Shown piece after piece: positions 35,831 through 45,018 of a stretch of 64,000 nt of DNA. Positions within the stretch are counted from its first letter, which is position 1. Each line of letters starts with the position of its first letter. Below the pieces are notes generated by a model. The model did not search any database. It had not been told where the DNA came from and saw only the letters and a program-made list of their open reading frames with translations. Both the position numbers and the translations under genes were made by a program. Origin of the DNA: Streptomyces noursei ATCC 11455 (GTDB taxonomy: Bacteria; Actinomycetota; Actinomycetes; Streptomycetales; Streptomycetaceae); the NCBI RefSeq assembly GCF_001704275.1, contig NZ_CP011533.1, forward strand, positions 4,526,001 to 4,590,000. Reading direction: 5' to 3'.

Positions 35831-36994
35831 ATGTTCGGTTACCGCGTTCCTGCCCCTGATCAAGCCATGCTGATCTCCGGTGGCAGGCGGGGGCAGGGCG
35901 GTGCGCCATTTCGGGTGGTGACCGGCCACGGCAAGTTCGTGCTGCCGGTCTTCCGCAAGGTCCGCTTCCTGACGCTGGCGCTGTGCGAGTCCGAGGTCGC
36001 CGAGAAGTGCGTGACCCGGCAGGGCATCGCGCTCACGGTGCGTGCCGTGATCGCTTTCAAGGTCGGCAACGACACCGAGAGCATCGTCAACGCCGGCCAG
36101 CGCTTCCTGTCCGACCAGGACCAGATGTCGATCCTGACCGGCCGGATCTTCGCCGGTCATCTGCGCTCCATCATCGGCTCGATGACGGTCGAGGAGATCG
36201 TCACCGAACGGCAGAAGCTGGCCACCGAGGTCCTGGAGACGTCCAAGACCGAAATGGCCAAGATCGGCCTGATCGTGGACTCGTTGCAGATCCAGTCGAT
36301 CGACGACGGCGACACCGGCTACATTGAGGCGATGTCCGCCCCGCACAAGGCGGCCATCCAGCGCCAGGCGCAGATCGCCCAGGCCCAGGCCACCCAGGCG
36401 TCCGTCGAGGCGCAGCAGGAGGCGGCGCGCAATCAGGCCGAGTACTCCCGCCAGACCGCGGTGGTCCAGGCCGAGTACTCCGCCGAGGTGGACCGCGCGC
36501 AGGCCCGCGCCGCGCAGGCCGGCCCGCTCGCCCAGGCCCACGCCCAGCAGGAGGTGTTGGCCGCCCAGACCGAGCTGGCCGAACGCCGCGCCCGGCTGCG
36601 CCAGCAGGAACTGGTCGCCGAGGTCGTCAAGCCCGCCGAGGCGGAGGCCGAGCGCATCAAGCTGCTGGCCACGGCCGAGGCCGAGCGGATGAAGATCCAG
36701 GCCGAGGCCGCCGCCTCGCACGACCGGGTGGCCCTGGACCGGATGCTGATCGACCAGCTCCCGCAGATCGTCAAGGAGGCGTCCGCGGGCCTGGCCAACG
36801 CCAACGTCAACGTCCTCAACGGCACCGACGGCCTGGGCGAGATCGCCGCCGGCCTGGTCGGCCAGGGCCTGACCATCCTGGACTCGGTCCGCCGCAACCT
36901 CGGCACCCCGGCCTCGTCCGACACCGCGGGCGGCGGGACCGGCTCCGGCAACGGGACCGGCACCGCGCACAGCGGCCGCGTCGAGATCGAGTAA
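35831..36994 (+). CDS. SPFH/flotillin-like protein
   Basis: A 387-residue band-7 family protein. The SPFH domain spans about 5-185 (RVVTGHGKFVLPVFRKVRFLTLALCES, TVEEIVTERQKLATEVLETSKTEMAKIGLIVDSLQIQSI). It continues into a long Ala/Gln/Glu coiled coil (about 190-300, with AEAERIKLLATAEAERMKIQAEA). The C-terminus is Gly/Thr/Ser-rich. No N-terminal TM helix is visible, so membrane contact must be peripheral. With the NfeD-type partner it forms a two-gene operon, probably organising membrane domains or stress responses. Confidence 0.85.
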   Translation: MFGYRVPAPDQAMLISGGRRGQGGAPFRVVTGHGKFVLPVFRKVRFLTLALCESEVAEKCVTRQGIALTVRAVIAFKVGNDTESIVNAGQRFLSDQDQMSILTGRIFAGHLRSIIGSMTVEEIVTERQKLATEVLETSKTEMAKIGLIVDSLQIQSIDDGDTGYIEAMSAPHKAAIQRQAQIAQAQATQASVEAQQEAARNQAEYSRQTAVVQAEYSAEVDRAQARAAQAGPLAQAHAQQEVLAAQTELAERRARLRQQELVAEVVKPAEAEAERIKLLATAEAERMKIQAEAAASHDRVALDRMLIDQLPQIVKEASAGLANANVNVLNGTDGLGEIAAGLVGQGLTILDSVRRNLGTPASSDTAGGGTGSGNGTGTAHSGRVEIE

Positions 36995-37073
36995 CTCCGG
37001 CGCCGGCCGACCGGCACCCGGGGCGGTCGCCTCGCGGCCGGTCCCACGCCGCTCGCCGCGGGACCGCGGGACG

Positions 37074-37565
37074 CTACGCCCCGCGGCCCCGCGGCTCCTC
37101 CATGTGCGACTCGCGGACATAGACCACGAGGCGGTCCAGCACCGCCCTGGTGGTGTCCAGGTCGGCGTCGTCGAAGTCGCTGAGCGCCTGGCGCAATCCG
37201 TCCAGCCTGGCCTGCCGGAAGCTCTCCAGGACAGCCCTGCCGTGCGGTGTGATCGCGATCCGGCGGACCCGCCGGTCCAGCTCGTCCAGGGTGCGCTCGA
37301 CGAGGTTCTGCGCCTCCAACTGGCTGATCTGCCGGGTGACATGCGGCGGTTCGACCATCATCTGCACCGCGAGGTCGCCGACCCGGCTGACGCCTCCGCT
37401 GTCCTCCAGCGCCATCAGCAGATACAGGTCGGAGCGGCCGGCCGTGACCCCCGCCCGGCTCGCCTGCCGCTCGTGCGCCTGCGAGCGGGTGAGCAGATAG
37501 GACAGCGTGGCCAGCACTTTTTGCAGGGCGATGGTGGAGTCCTGGTGGAGCGCGGGGTCCGGCAT
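37074..37565 (-). CDS. MarR family regulator
   Basis: A 163-residue winged-helix regulator (MPDPALHQDSTIALQKVLATLSYLLTRSQ...). DNA-binding part: VSRVGDLAVQMMVEPPHVTRQISQLEAQNLVERTLDELDRRVRRIAITPHGRAV. ATG 37565 is six bases downstream of TACAGT and has no ribosome binding site, so it appears leaderless. It is divergent from the P450-ferredoxin operon, and a perfect 17-bp palindrome lies before the latter. It is the probable repressor of the P450 unit. Confidence 0.85.
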   Translation of the reverse strand: MPDPALHQDSTIALQKVLATLSYLLTRSQAHERQASRAGVTAGRSDLYLLMALEDSGGVSRVGDLAVQMMVEPPHVTRQISQLEAQNLVERTLDELDRRVRRIAITPHGRAVLESFRQARLDGLRQALSDFDDADLDTTRAVLDRLVVYVRESHMEEPRGRGA

Positions 37566-37776
37566 GGGGGAACTGTAGCGGGCCCGATCCTCGGACCGGC
37601 CGCTTCTCATACCAGGATCCGTACCCCCCGGGCCCCTGCCCCGAGGACCGGCCGACGGCGGTGCGCCGTCGCCCGTCTTCGGCCCCTGCACCATGCGGTT
37701 TGAGCCAACATCGGACCGGTCGCGTTCCATCCTTCCCTCCTCCACCCGACCTGGGTTAGCGTGACGAACAACTTAG

Positions 37777-37793
37777 TTACCTAAGTTAGGTAA
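37777..37793. promoter_or_regulatory. MarR-type operator before the P450 gene
   Basis: TTACCTAA and TTAGGTAA form a perfect palindrome around one G. An overlapping shorter repeat, CTTAG and CTAAG, covers 37772-37785. The site is 27 bp upstream of the P450 start and strikingly A/T-rich for this genome. Confidence 0.72.
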
Positions 37794-37819
37794 TTAACTC
37801 ACGCGGAAGGACCGGCCGC

Positions 37820-39031
37820 ATGACGACCGCAGAACGCACCGCTCCCCCCGACGCCCTCTCCGTCCCGGCCAGCCGCGCCCCGGGCTGCCCCTTCGACCCC
37901 GCCCCGGGCATCACCGACGCGGCCCGCACCGAACCGATCACCCGGGCGACGCTCTGGGACGGCTCCGCATGCTGGTTGGTGACGAACCATCAGGACGTCC
38001 GGACGGTGCTCGGCGACCCGCGCTTCAGCGCCGACGCCCACCGCCCCGGTTTCCCCTTCCTCACCGCCGGCGCCCGCGAAATCGTCGGCTCCGGCCGGAC
38101 GTTCATCCGCATGGACGACCCGGACCACGCCCGGCTGCGCCGGATGCTCACCGCCGACTTCATGGTCAAGAAGGTCGAGGCGATGCGCCCGGAGGTGCAG
38201 CAGCTCGCCGACGACCTGCTCGACCGGATGACCGCCGGGCGCACCTCAGCCGACCTGGTCACCGACTTCGCGCTGCCGCTGCCGTCCCTGGTGATCTGCC
38301 TGCTGCTCGGCGTCCCCTACGAGGACCACGAGTTCTTCCAGGAGCGGAGCCGGATCCTGCTCTCCCTGCGGTCGACGCCCGAAGAGGTCCGGGCCTCCCA
38401 GGACGAGTTGGTGGAGTACCTGACCCGACTGGCCCAGGCCAAGCGGGAGAAGCCGGACGACGGCATCGTCAGCCGCCTGGTCGCCCGCGGCGAACTCGCC
38501 GACGGGGACATCGCCACCATGGGGCGCCTGCTGCTGGTCGCCGGCCACGAGACGACCGCCAACATGACCGCCCTGTCCACCCTCGCGCTGCTCCGCAACC
38601 CCGACCAACTCGCCCGGCTGCGCGCCGAGCCCGCCCTCGTCAAGGGCGCCGTCGAGGAGCTGCTGCGCTATCTGACGATCGTGCACAACGGCGTCCCCCG
38701 GATCGCCACCGAGGACGTCGTCGTCGGCGGGCGCACCATCCGCGCCGGCGAAGGCGTCCTGTGCATGATCAACTCCGCCAACCGGGACGCCGGCGTCTTC
38801 CCCGACGCCGATGCCCTCGACGTGGCCCGGGACGCCCGCCGCCACGTGGCCTTCGGCTTCGGCGTCCACCAGTGCCTGGGGCAGCCGCTGGCCAGGGTGG
38901 AGCTCCAGATCGCCGTGGAGACCCTGCTCCGCCGGCTGCCGGACCTGCGGCTGGCCGTGCCCTACGAGGAGATCCCGTTCCGCGACGACATGGCGATCTA
39001 CGGGGTCCACTCGCTGCCGATCGCCTGGTAG
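37820..39031 (+). CDS. Cytochrome P450 (CYP105-like)
   Basis: A 403-residue soluble bacterial P450. Key elements: AGHETT in the I helix (about 240-245), ExxR in EELLRY (about 279-282) and the haem loop FGFGVHQCLGQPLAR with the thiolate Cys near 352. It inserts one oxygen atom into an unknown substrate, probably a xenobiotic or metabolite, taking electrons from the ferredoxin encoded next. ATG 37820 follows GGAAGG. Its N-terminal pattern APGCPFDPAPG resembles CYP105 enzymes. No ferredoxin reductase is nearby. Confidence 0.93.
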   Translation: MTTAERTAPPDALSVPASRAPGCPFDPAPGITDAARTEPITRATLWDGSACWLVTNHQDVRTVLGDPRFSADAHRPGFPFLTAGAREIVGSGRTFIRMDDPDHARLRRMLTADFMVKKVEAMRPEVQQLADDLLDRMTAGRTSADLVTDFALPLPSLVICLLLGVPYEDHEFFQERSRILLSLRSTPEEVRASQDELVEYLTRLAQAKREKPDDGIVSRLVARGELADGDIATMGRLLLVAGHETTANMTALSTLALLRNPDQLARLRAEPALVKGAVEELLRYLTIVHNGVPRIATEDVVVGGRTIRAGEGVLCMINSANRDAGVFPDADALDVARDARRHVAFGFGVHQCLGQPLARVELQIAVETLLRRLPDLRLAVPYEEIPFRDDMAIYGVHSLPIAW

Positions 39032-39084
39032 TCCCGGCGTCCCGCCCCTCGACCACCGTTCACCACGCACCACTTGGGAGCATC

Positions 39085-39279
39085 ATGCGCATCCACGCCG
39101 ACCAGGAGAAGTGCTGCGGCGCCGGCAGCTGCGTCCTCGCCGCGCCGGACGTCTTCGACCAGCGGGAGGAGGACGGCATCGTGGTCGTCCTCGACCCCGC
39201 GCCGCCGGCCGCGCTCCACGACGCGGTCCGCGAGGCGGCGGCCATCTGCCCGGCCGCCGCGATCACGGTGACCGACTGA
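39085..39279 (+). CDS. 3Fe-4S ferredoxin
   Basis: A 64-residue ferredoxin (MRIHADQEKCCGAGSCVLAAPDVFDQREEDG...) with cysteines for a single cluster: CCGAGSC near the start and AAICPAAAI near the end. The missing fourth ligand is typical of 3Fe-4S electron donors to P450s. ATG 39085 has GGGAG upstream and starts 53 bases after the P450 stop. The two genes act as an oxidation pair in the cytosol. Confidence 0.93.
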   Translation: MRIHADQEKCCGAGSCVLAAPDVFDQREEDGIVVVLDPAPPAALHDAVREAAAICPAAAITVTD

Positions 39280-39332
39280 CCCACCGCCGGGCCGACCCAC
39301 CGACCGGCCCACCGGCGCCCCGCTTCCCGGTT

Positions 39333-39361
39333 CCCGCCCTGGCCGCGGGACCCGGGGCGGG
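39333..39361 (+). terminator. Possible terminator after the ferredoxin gene
   Basis: CCCGCCC (39333-39339) can pair with GGGCGGG (39355-39361) around a G/C-rich loop. There is no T-tract. This is a weak call based on position between separate transcription units. Confidence 0.35.
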
Positions 39362-39492
39362 CCGCCGAAACCCCTCCCGGCCGAGGGATCGATTCGGCGC
39401 CCTCCCTTCGAGGGACGGCAGGCATCACCGGACGTCCGAGCGGGCAGCGAACCAGCCGTACCACGCCAACTTCCTTGGCCCGAAAGGACGTT

Positions 39493-39846
39493 ATGATGCG
39501 CCGCCTCCGTCGCACGCTGGCCGCCGCGGCCGGCTCGGCGGCCCTCGCGCTGGCCCTGCCCACCGCCTCGGCCCACGCCGCCACCGGCTACTTCAGCTAC
39601 GTCTACGAGGCCCCGGGCGGCGGGGCGCGACCCGGCTTCCTCGTCGCCCCTCCGAGCGGGAAGTGCGTCACGCTCCCCGAGGCGATCCAGGAGTACCTGC
39701 CGCCCGCGCACTCGCCGCGCAACCACACCGCGTCCACCGCCACGGTCTTCGCCGGCCCCTACTGCACCGGCGCCCACTTCACCCTGCGCCCGGAGGGCGG
39801 CCACGGCTCGGAGCGGCTCAAGCTCCGTTCGGTGCGCTTCTCCTGA
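39493..39846 (+). CDS. Secreted beta/gamma-crystallin-like small protein
   Basis: A 117-residue exported protein. The signal peptide (MMRRLRRTLAAAAGSAALALALPTASAHAA) should be cut near residue 30. The mature part has two Cys (GKCVTLPEA and GPYCTGAHF) and the segment NHTASTATVFAGPYCTGAHFTLRPEGG...LRSVRFS, which resembles crystallin-fold proteins of Streptomyces. ATG 39493 follows AAAGGA. A strong hairpin terminator stands just downstream. Role unknown. Confidence 0.72.
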   Translation: MMRRLRRTLAAAAGSAALALALPTASAHAATGYFSYVYEAPGGGARPGFLVAPPSGKCVTLPEAIQEYLPPAHSPRNHTASTATVFAGPYCTGAHFTLRPEGGHGSERLKLRSVRFS

Positions 39847-39865
39847 GCCCCAGCCCTCCCCGACC

Positions 39866-39914
39866 CGGGCCCGTCCGAGGGGCGTACAGCCGCCACGCCC
39901 CTCGGACGGGCCCG
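39866..39914. terminator. Strong bidirectional hairpin terminator
   Basis: A perfect 20-bp stem, 39866-39885 with 39895-39914 (arm begins CGGGCCCGTCCGAGGG), encloses a nine-base loop. It lies between the converging crystallin-like and XRE genes and can stop transcription from both sides. Confidence 0.85.
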
Positions 39915-39947
39915 CCCACGTCTCGACGCCCCTACGGCTCGGCGGCC

Positions 39948-40877
39948 CTACGCCGGCAGGCCGGCCGTCAGCGTCCGCAGCGCCGCCTCGGACGGCGAGC
40001 CCGGCGCGGCGTGGTGGGTCACCAGCGTCTGCCCCGGTTCGGCCGCCACGAGCAGCGTCTCGTAGGTGAGGGTCAGCGGGCCCACCACCGGGTGGTCCAG
40101 CTGCTTCACGCCGAAGCCCTTGTCCCTGATGTCGTGCCGGGCCCAGAACCGTCGGAACTCCTCGCTGGACACGGTCAGTTCGGTGATCCGCGCGGTCAGC
40201 GCGGGGTCGTCCGGGATCCGCGCCAGCTCCTGCCGGAGCAGCGAGACCGTCACCTCCGCCTTGTCCTCCCAGTTCACGTACAGCGCACGGGTGGCCGGGT
40301 CCAGGAAGACCTGCCAGGCCAGGTTGCGCCGCTCGGGCGGCAGCGCCGGGAAGTCGCCGAACACGGCGCGGCCCAGCCCGTTCCAGCCGATGATGTCCAG
40401 CCGTCGGCCCACCACGAACGCGGGGACCAGCTCCAACGCGTCCAGCAGTTGCCGGCACGCGGGCCCCACCCGCTGCGGGCCGGCGACCGGCCGGGCCCGG
40501 CGGGGGACCGGGCGGACCAGGTGCCGGAGGTGGTCGCGCTCGGCCGGGGTCAGCCGCAGCGCGGTGCCGAGCGCCGCCAGCACGGCGTCCGAGACGTTCT
40601 GGCCGTGGCCCTGCTCCAGCCGCGTGTAGTACGCCACGCTCACCCCGGCCAGCTGCGCCAGCTCCTCGCGGCGCAGCCCCGGCACCCGGCGCCGCGCGCC
40701 GCGCTCGGGCAGCCCGACGTCCCCGGGCCGCAGCCGGGCCCGCCGCGAGCGCAGGAAGTCGCTCAGCTCGGTGCGCCGGTCGACGACCACCGGCGCCGGC
40801 CGCCCCGCCCGGTCGCCGGGCCCCGCGGGCTTCCCGCCCCCCAAGGGGGTTCCGTCAGTAGTAGGCACGCCATGCAT
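39948..40877 (-). CDS. XRE regulator with MmyB-like ligand domain
   Basis: A 309-residue regulator. The N-terminal DNA-binding part has [36 protein letters not shown], the canonical MmyB-type helix-turn-helix; the ligand domain has [29 protein letters not shown] and [24 protein letters not shown] 40877 has no ribosome binding site; GTG 40868 is another option. It is divergent from the alcohol dehydrogenase gene, 52 bp away, its likely target. It is the second MmyB-type regulator in 8 kb. Confidence 0.83.
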   Translation of the reverse strand: MHGVPTTDGTPLGGGKPAGPGDRAGRPAPVVVDRRTELSDFLRSRRARLRPGDVGLPERGARRRVPGLRREELAQLAGVSVAYYTRLEQGHGQNVSDAVLAALGTALRLTPAERDHLRHLVRPVPRRARPVAGPQRVGPACRQLLDALELVPAFVVGRRLDIIGWNGLGRAVFGDFPALPPERRNLAWQVFLDPATRALYVNWEDKAEVTVSLLRQELARIPDDPALTARITELTVSSEEFRRFWARHDIRDKGFGVKQLDHPVVGPLTLTYETLLVAAEPGQTLVTHHAAPGSPSEAALRTLTAGLPA

Positions 40878-40929
40878 ACGTTCAAGGGTGCACTGGTTGG
40901 GCGGGGCGGAACGACACATCCTCGGTGGC

Positions 40930-41985
40930 ATGACCCACACCTCTGTCGCCGCGTACGCCGCGCCCGCACCGAAGGCACCGCTGGAGCGGATCACGATCCC
41001 GCGCCGCGAGCTGGGTGCCCACGACATCCTGATCGACATCAAGTTCTCCGGCATCTGCCACTCCGACATCCACACCGTGCGCGCCGAGTGGGGCGACGGC
41101 GGGAACTTCCCGATCGTGCCCGGCCACGAGATAGCGGGCGTGGTCGCCGCGACCGGCTCCGAGGTCACCCGCTACCGGGTGGGCGACCGGGTCGGCGTCG
41201 GCTGCTTCGTCGACTCCTGCCGCGACTGCGAGAACTGCCGGGCCGGCCTGGAGCAGTACTGCACCGGCGAGCTCGGCACCGTCAACACGTACAACGACAC
41301 CGACCGGCACGGTGAGATCACCCACGGCGGCTACGCCAGCCACCTGGTCGTCGACGAGAACTACGCGCTGCGCATCCCCGACGCGCTCCCGCTGGACGCC
41401 GCGGCCCCGCTGCTGTGCGCCGGCATCACCCTCTACTCCCCGCTCGCCCACTGGCAGGCGGGCCCCGGCAAGAAGGTCGCCGTGGTCGGCCTGGGCGGCC
41501 TGGGCCACATGGGCGTCAAGATCGCGCACGCCATGGGCGCCGAGGTCACCGTCCTGAGCCAGTCGCTCCGCAAGAAGGACGACGGCCTGCGGCTCGGCGC
41601 CGACCACTACTACGCGACCAGCGACCCGGCCACCTTCGAGGCGCTGGCCGGCACCTTCGACCTGATCGTCAACACCGTCTCGGCCGACCTGGACCTCAAC
41701 GCCTACCTCGGGCTGCTGCGCACCGACGGCACCCTGGTCCAGCTCGGCGCCCCCGAGAACCCGCTTCCCATCGCCCCGTTCGCGCTGATCGGCGGCCGGC
41801 GGTCGTTCGCCGGGTCGCTGATCGGCGGCATCGCGGAGACCCAGGAGATGCTCGACTTCTGCGCCGAGCACGGCCTGACCGCGGACATCGAGGTGATCGG
41901 CGCGGACCGGATCAACGAGGCGTACGAGCGGGTGCTGGCGAGCGACGTCCGCTACCGCTTCGTCATCGACGCCTCGACGATCTGA
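40930..41985 (+). CDS. Zinc-dependent NAD(P) alcohol dehydrogenase
   Basis: A 351-residue MDR enzyme of the cinnamyl/YahK-like branch. Catalytic zinc ligands: Cys in GICHSDIH and GHE in [10 protein letters not shown]; structural zinc: [15 protein letters not shown]; cofactor loop: [11 protein letters not shown]. It reduces aldehydes or oxidises primary alcohols, with NADP(H) likely in this subgroup. ATG 40930 lacks a strong ribosome binding site. It is divergent from the MmyB-type XRE gene. Confidence 0.92.
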   Translation: MTHTSVAAYAAPAPKAPLERITIPRRELGAHDILIDIKFSGICHSDIHTVRAEWGDGGNFPIVPGHEIAGVVAATGSEVTRYRVGDRVGVGCFVDSCRDCENCRAGLEQYCTGELGTVNTYNDTDRHGEITHGGYASHLVVDENYALRIPDALPLDAAAPLLCAGITLYSPLAHWQAGPGKKVAVVGLGGLGHMGVKIAHAMGAEVTVLSQSLRKKDDGLRLGADHYYATSDPATFEALAGTFDLIVNTVSADLDLNAYLGLLRTDGTLVQLGAPENPLPIAPFALIGGRRSFAGSLIGGIAETQEMLDFCAEHGLTADIEVIGADRINEAYERVLASDVRYRFVIDASTI

Positions 41986-42130
41986 GCCGTCGCGCCGCGC
42001 ACCGGCGCGCCGACCCGTCCTGCCGACGACCCGACGCACCGTGCGCGGGACGAGCGCCCGGGGCCGCCCCCACTGGCCGCCCCGGGCGTTTCGCGTGCCG
42101 TGACCCCAGGCACCGCACCAACACTCTACT

Positions 42131-42151
42131 TGGAAATGGTAGCCATTTCCA
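42131..42151. promoter_or_regulatory. Zur-box-like operator
   Basis: TGGAAATGG (42131-42139) and CCATTTCCA (42143-42151) form a perfect palindrome around TAG. It resembles the actinobacterial Zur box (TGAAAATGATTTTCA type). It touches a -10-like TATAGC and lies about 50 bp upstream of the L32 paralogue gene. Confidence 0.72.
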
Positions 42152-42202
42152 TATAGCCTCCGTCCCGACCGGCACCCACCCGATTCCCGGAGGCCCGCCA
42201 CC

Positions 42203-42373
42203 ATGGCCGTACCCAAGCGCAAGCTCTCCCGCAGCAACACCCGCCACCGCCGCGCCCAGTGGAAGGCCAGCGCCCCGCGACTGGTGCCGCTCACCCTGGA
42301 CGGCGTCGTGTACCAGGTGCCGCAGCACCTGGTGAAGGCGTACCGGCTCGGCCTGCTCGACCCGAAGGGCTGA
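42203..42373 (+). CDS. rpmF: Ribosomal protein bL32, cysteine-free paralogue
   Basis: A 56-residue L32 ([27 protein letters not shown]...). The N-terminal core is conserved, but the second half has no cysteines, so it cannot hold the zinc ribbon of the main L32. Such C-minus paralogues replace the zinc form under zinc limitation and free zinc. ATG 42203 has GGAGG. Together with the Zur-like palindrome and the COG0523 gene seven bases downstream it forms a zinc-starvation operon. Confidence 0.9.
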   Translation: MAVPKRKLSRSNTRHRRAQWKASAPRLVPLTLDGVVYQVPQHLVKAYRLGLLDPKG

Positions 42374-42380
42374 CCGGGCC

Positions 42381-43625
42381 ATGACCCACCCCCGGCTGCC
42401 CGTCACCGTGCTCTCCGGCTTCCTGGGCGCGGGCAAGACCACCCTGCTCAACCACATCCTGGGCAACCGGGAGGGCCTGCGGGTCGCGGTGATCGTCAAC
42501 GACATGAGCGAGGTCAACATCGACGCCGCGCTGGTCCGCGGCGGCGACGCGGCGCTCTCCCGCACCGAGGAACGGCTGGTCGAGATGACCAACGGGTGCA
42601 TCTGCTGCACCCTCCGCGACGACCTGCTGGAAGAGGTCGACCGCCTCGCCCGGGCCGGCCGCTTCGACTACCTGCTGATCGAGTCCAGCGGGATCTCCGA
42701 GCCGATGCCGGTCGCCGCCACCTTCGCCTTCCCGCGCGACGACGGCGCCACCCTGGGCGACCTGGCCCGCCTGGACACCATGGTCACGGTCGTCGACGCG
42801 GCCAACTTCCTGCCCGAACTGGCCGGCGGCGACGCCCTGGTCGAGCGCGGCCTGGACCAGTACGAGGACGACGAGCGCACGGTCAGCGACCTCCTCATGG
42901 ACCAGATCGAGTTCGCCGACGTCCTCGTCCTCAACAAGACCGACCTGGTCGACCCGGCCACCGCCGAACGCCTCCGCGCCACCCTCGCCCGCCTCAACCC
43001 GGCCGCCCGGGTCGTCCCCGCCCGGCGCGGCCGGGTGCCGCTCGCCGAGGTCCTGGGCACCGGCCGCTTCGACCTCGAACGCGCCCAGCAGGCGCCCGGC
43101 TGGGTGCGGGAGCTCAACGGCGACCACGTCCCGGAGACCGAGGAGTACGGCATCTCCAGCACCGTCTTCCGGGCCGACCGCCCCTTCCACCCGGGCCGCC
43201 TCTGGCGGTTCGTCACCGAGCGGATGGACAGCGGCGACTACGGCGACGTGCTCCGCTCCAAGGGCTTCTTCCGCCTCGCCACCCGGCCCGGCATCACCGG
43301 ACTGTGGTCCCAGGCGGGCGCGGTAGCCCGCTTCGAGCCGTCCGGGACGGACGCCGACGACGCCTCCGACGGGACCGCCGGCGCCCCCGCCGAGCCGCTC
43401 GGCCCGTCCGGCCAGGAACTCGTCTTCATCGGCACCGGCCTGCGCCCGGAGCCGCTGCGCTCCGCCCTCGCCGCCTGCCTGCTCGACCCCGGCGAGCCGG
43501 CGCCCACCGCGGCCGAGGACCCGTTCCCGGCCTGGGCGGTGCACGGCCCGGACGACGTCTGCGCGTCCGCCCCCGGGACGGCGGAGGTGCCCGCCGCCGT
43601 GCCCCGGCCCGCGGCGGCCGGCTGA
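42381..43625 (+). CDS. COG0523/CobW-like GTPase, probable zinc chaperone
   Basis: A 414-residue G3E GTPase. P-loop GFLGAGKT (residues 13-20), metal-binding CxCC motif GCICC (C73, C75, C76), ESSGISEP, and guanine-specifying NKTD; the CobW C-terminal domain contains [17 protein letters not shown]. Members deliver metal using GTP. The link with a Zur-like site and zinc-free L32 points to zinc supply during starvation rather than cobalamin synthesis. A low-complexity Ala/Pro/Asp insert and tail are present. Confidence 0.9.
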   Translation: MTHPRLPVTVLSGFLGAGKTTLLNHILGNREGLRVAVIVNDMSEVNIDAALVRGGDAALSRTEERLVEMTNGCICCTLRDDLLEEVDRLARAGRFDYLLIESSGISEPMPVAATFAFPRDDGATLGDLARLDTMVTVVDAANFLPELAGGDALVERGLDQYEDDERTVSDLLMDQIEFADVLVLNKTDLVDPATAERLRATLARLNPAARVVPARRGRVPLAEVLGTGRFDLERAQQAPGWVRELNGDHVPETEEYGISSTVFRADRPFHPGRLWRFVTERMDSGDYGDVLRSKGFFRLATRPGITGLWSQAGAVARFEPSGTDADDASDGTAGAPAEPLGPSGQELVFIGTGLRPEPLRSALAACLLDPGEPAPTAAEDPFPAWAVHGPDDVCASAPGTAEVPAAVPRPAAAG

Positions 43626-43813
43626 CCTGCGGCGGCAGCCCCGGCCGGGGCACGGAGCGCCGGGCCCCACCCGGCCACCGGATACGGTCACGGGAGCGCC
43701 GGCGGCCCGCCGAAAGTTTTTCGCGCCGGGCGGCAACCCCGCCCCAGGCCGCACGTCGTCTCGGGTGAGGGCGCCCTCGGGCGCCACCCGTTGACGAACT
43801 GGAGCAGCCGACC

Positions 43814-44311
43814 GTGAACCCGTCCCGTACCGCGCGCACCTCCCGCACCGTCCGCCACCGTCTGAGCCGTTCGGCCGGTGCCGGTCTGCTCGCCGCGATA
43901 GCGCTCACCACCGTCGCGACGGCCGGTACCGCCCAGGCCGCCACCGCCTCCTCGGGCCCGGCCGCCAGCGCCACGCCGTCGCCGGCCCCGACCAACCCCC
44001 CGGGCCACAGCGCCTCCCCCGTCCCCTCCCCCACCCTGCCGTCCGGCCACAGCGCCACCCCCTCGCCGGCCCCGACCCACCCCGGCGGCCACCGGCCGAC
44101 CCCCACCCCGTCCTCGCCCGGCGACCGGCCGAGCCCCGTCCCCAGCCACCCCGGCAGCCACCCCGCGCCGGCCCCCGACGGCGGCGACCGCAAGCAGCTC
44201 GCCAAGACCGGCGCCTCCTCGGCGACCACCCTCGCCCTGGGCGGCGGCGCGGCCGCCCTGATGCTCGCGGGCGGCGGCGCGCTCTACGCGGTCCGCCGGA
44301 ACCGCGCCTGA
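43814..44311 (+). CDS. LAxTG-anchored Pro/Ser-rich surface protein
   Basis: A 165-residue protein. Signal peptide (about 1-43, LLAAIALTTVATAGTAQAA), then an extended Pro/Ser/Thr/His-rich stalk with imperfect SGHSATPSPAPT repeats, then LAKTG (a class-E sortase LAxTG signal), a hydrophobic helix LALGGGAAALMLAGGGALYAV and the positive tail RRNRA. It should be fixed to peptidoglycan by a sortase encoded elsewhere. GTG 43814 has GGAG upstream. There is no globular domain, so it may be a spacer or cell-wall coat protein. Confidence 0.82.
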   Translation: MNPSRTARTSRTVRHRLSRSAGAGLLAAIALTTVATAGTAQAATASSGPAASATPSPAPTNPPGHSASPVPSPTLPSGHSATPSPAPTHPGGHRPTPTPSSPGDRPSPVPSHPGSHPAPAPDGGDRKQLAKTGASSATTLALGGGAAALMLAGGGALYAVRRNRA

Positions 44312-44337
44312 CCCCGCCCCGGTCCGCCCGAGGAACG

Positions 44338-45018
44338 ATGGCCCACTACGCCCCGCACCCGACCCCGGCACGGTTCGCCCTGCCGGGGCTCCGGCCTGCC
44401 GCCTGGCGCCGGCTGCTGCGCGCCGTCCGCCGCGAGTCGCCGCCCCGCCACCCCGCGGCCGTCCACCAACTCCCGCCGCCCGCACGGCAGTCGACCCGCG
44501 AACGGGACGGCGCGCCGCCCCCGGAACCGCACCGCCCCACCCTCACCGAGCTGTACCACGCCCACCGGCTGAACATGGTCCGGCTGGCCGTCCTCCTCGT
44601 CGACGACCGGGCCACCGCCGAGGACGTCGTCCAGGACGCGTTCACCGCCCTCTACAAACGCCACGGCGAACAGCTCGGCGAGGTCGACAACGCCCTCGCC
44701 TACCTGCGCACCGCGGTGGTCAACGCCGCCCGCTCGGTGCTGCGCCGCCGCCGCACCGCCCGCGACTACACCCCGCCGCACGAGGCCGCCGCGCCGTCCG
44801 CCGAGGAGCGGGTGGTCCTCGACGAGGAACACCGCGAGGTCTTCGCCGCGCTCGGCGGGCTCACCGCGCGCCGCCGCGAGGTCCTGGTCCTGCGCTACTG
44901 GGGCGACCTCACCGAAGCGCAGATCGCCGCGACCCTGGGCATCAGCCGCGGCGCGGTGAAGTCCCTGGCCAGCCGCGCCCTGGACGCGCTGGAGAAGATC
45001 CTGGAGGAACGGTCTTGA
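44338..45018 (+). CDS. ECF sigma factor (SigE-like)
   Basis: A 226-residue sigma factor with about 65 extra N-terminal residues rich in Pro/Arg. Sigma-2 region: LTELYHAHRLNMVRLAVLLVDDRATAEDVVQDAFTALYKR; sigma-4 region: LGGLTARRREVLVLRYWGDLTEAQIAATLGISRGAVKSLASRALDALEKIL. ATG 44338 follows GAGGA. Its stop overlaps the TTG start of a one-TM protein, which occupies the usual anti-sigma position. Stimulus unknown. Confidence 0.85.
   Translation: MAHYAPHPTPARFALPGLRPAAWRRLLRAVRRESPPRHPAAVHQLPPPARQSTRERDGAPPPEPHRPTLTELYHAHRLNMVRLAVLLVDDRATAEDVVQDAFTALYKRHGEQLGEVDNALAYLRTAVVNAARSVLRRRRTARDYTPPHEAAAPSAEERVVLDEEHREVFAALGGLTARRREVLVLRYWGDLTEAQIAATLGISRGAVKSLASRALDALEKILEERS

Noticed and set aside
43981-44170. 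Repeats in the LAxTG gene as a mobile repeat
   Set aside because: They encode the Pro/Ser/His stalk in frame and are explained by protein-level repetition.
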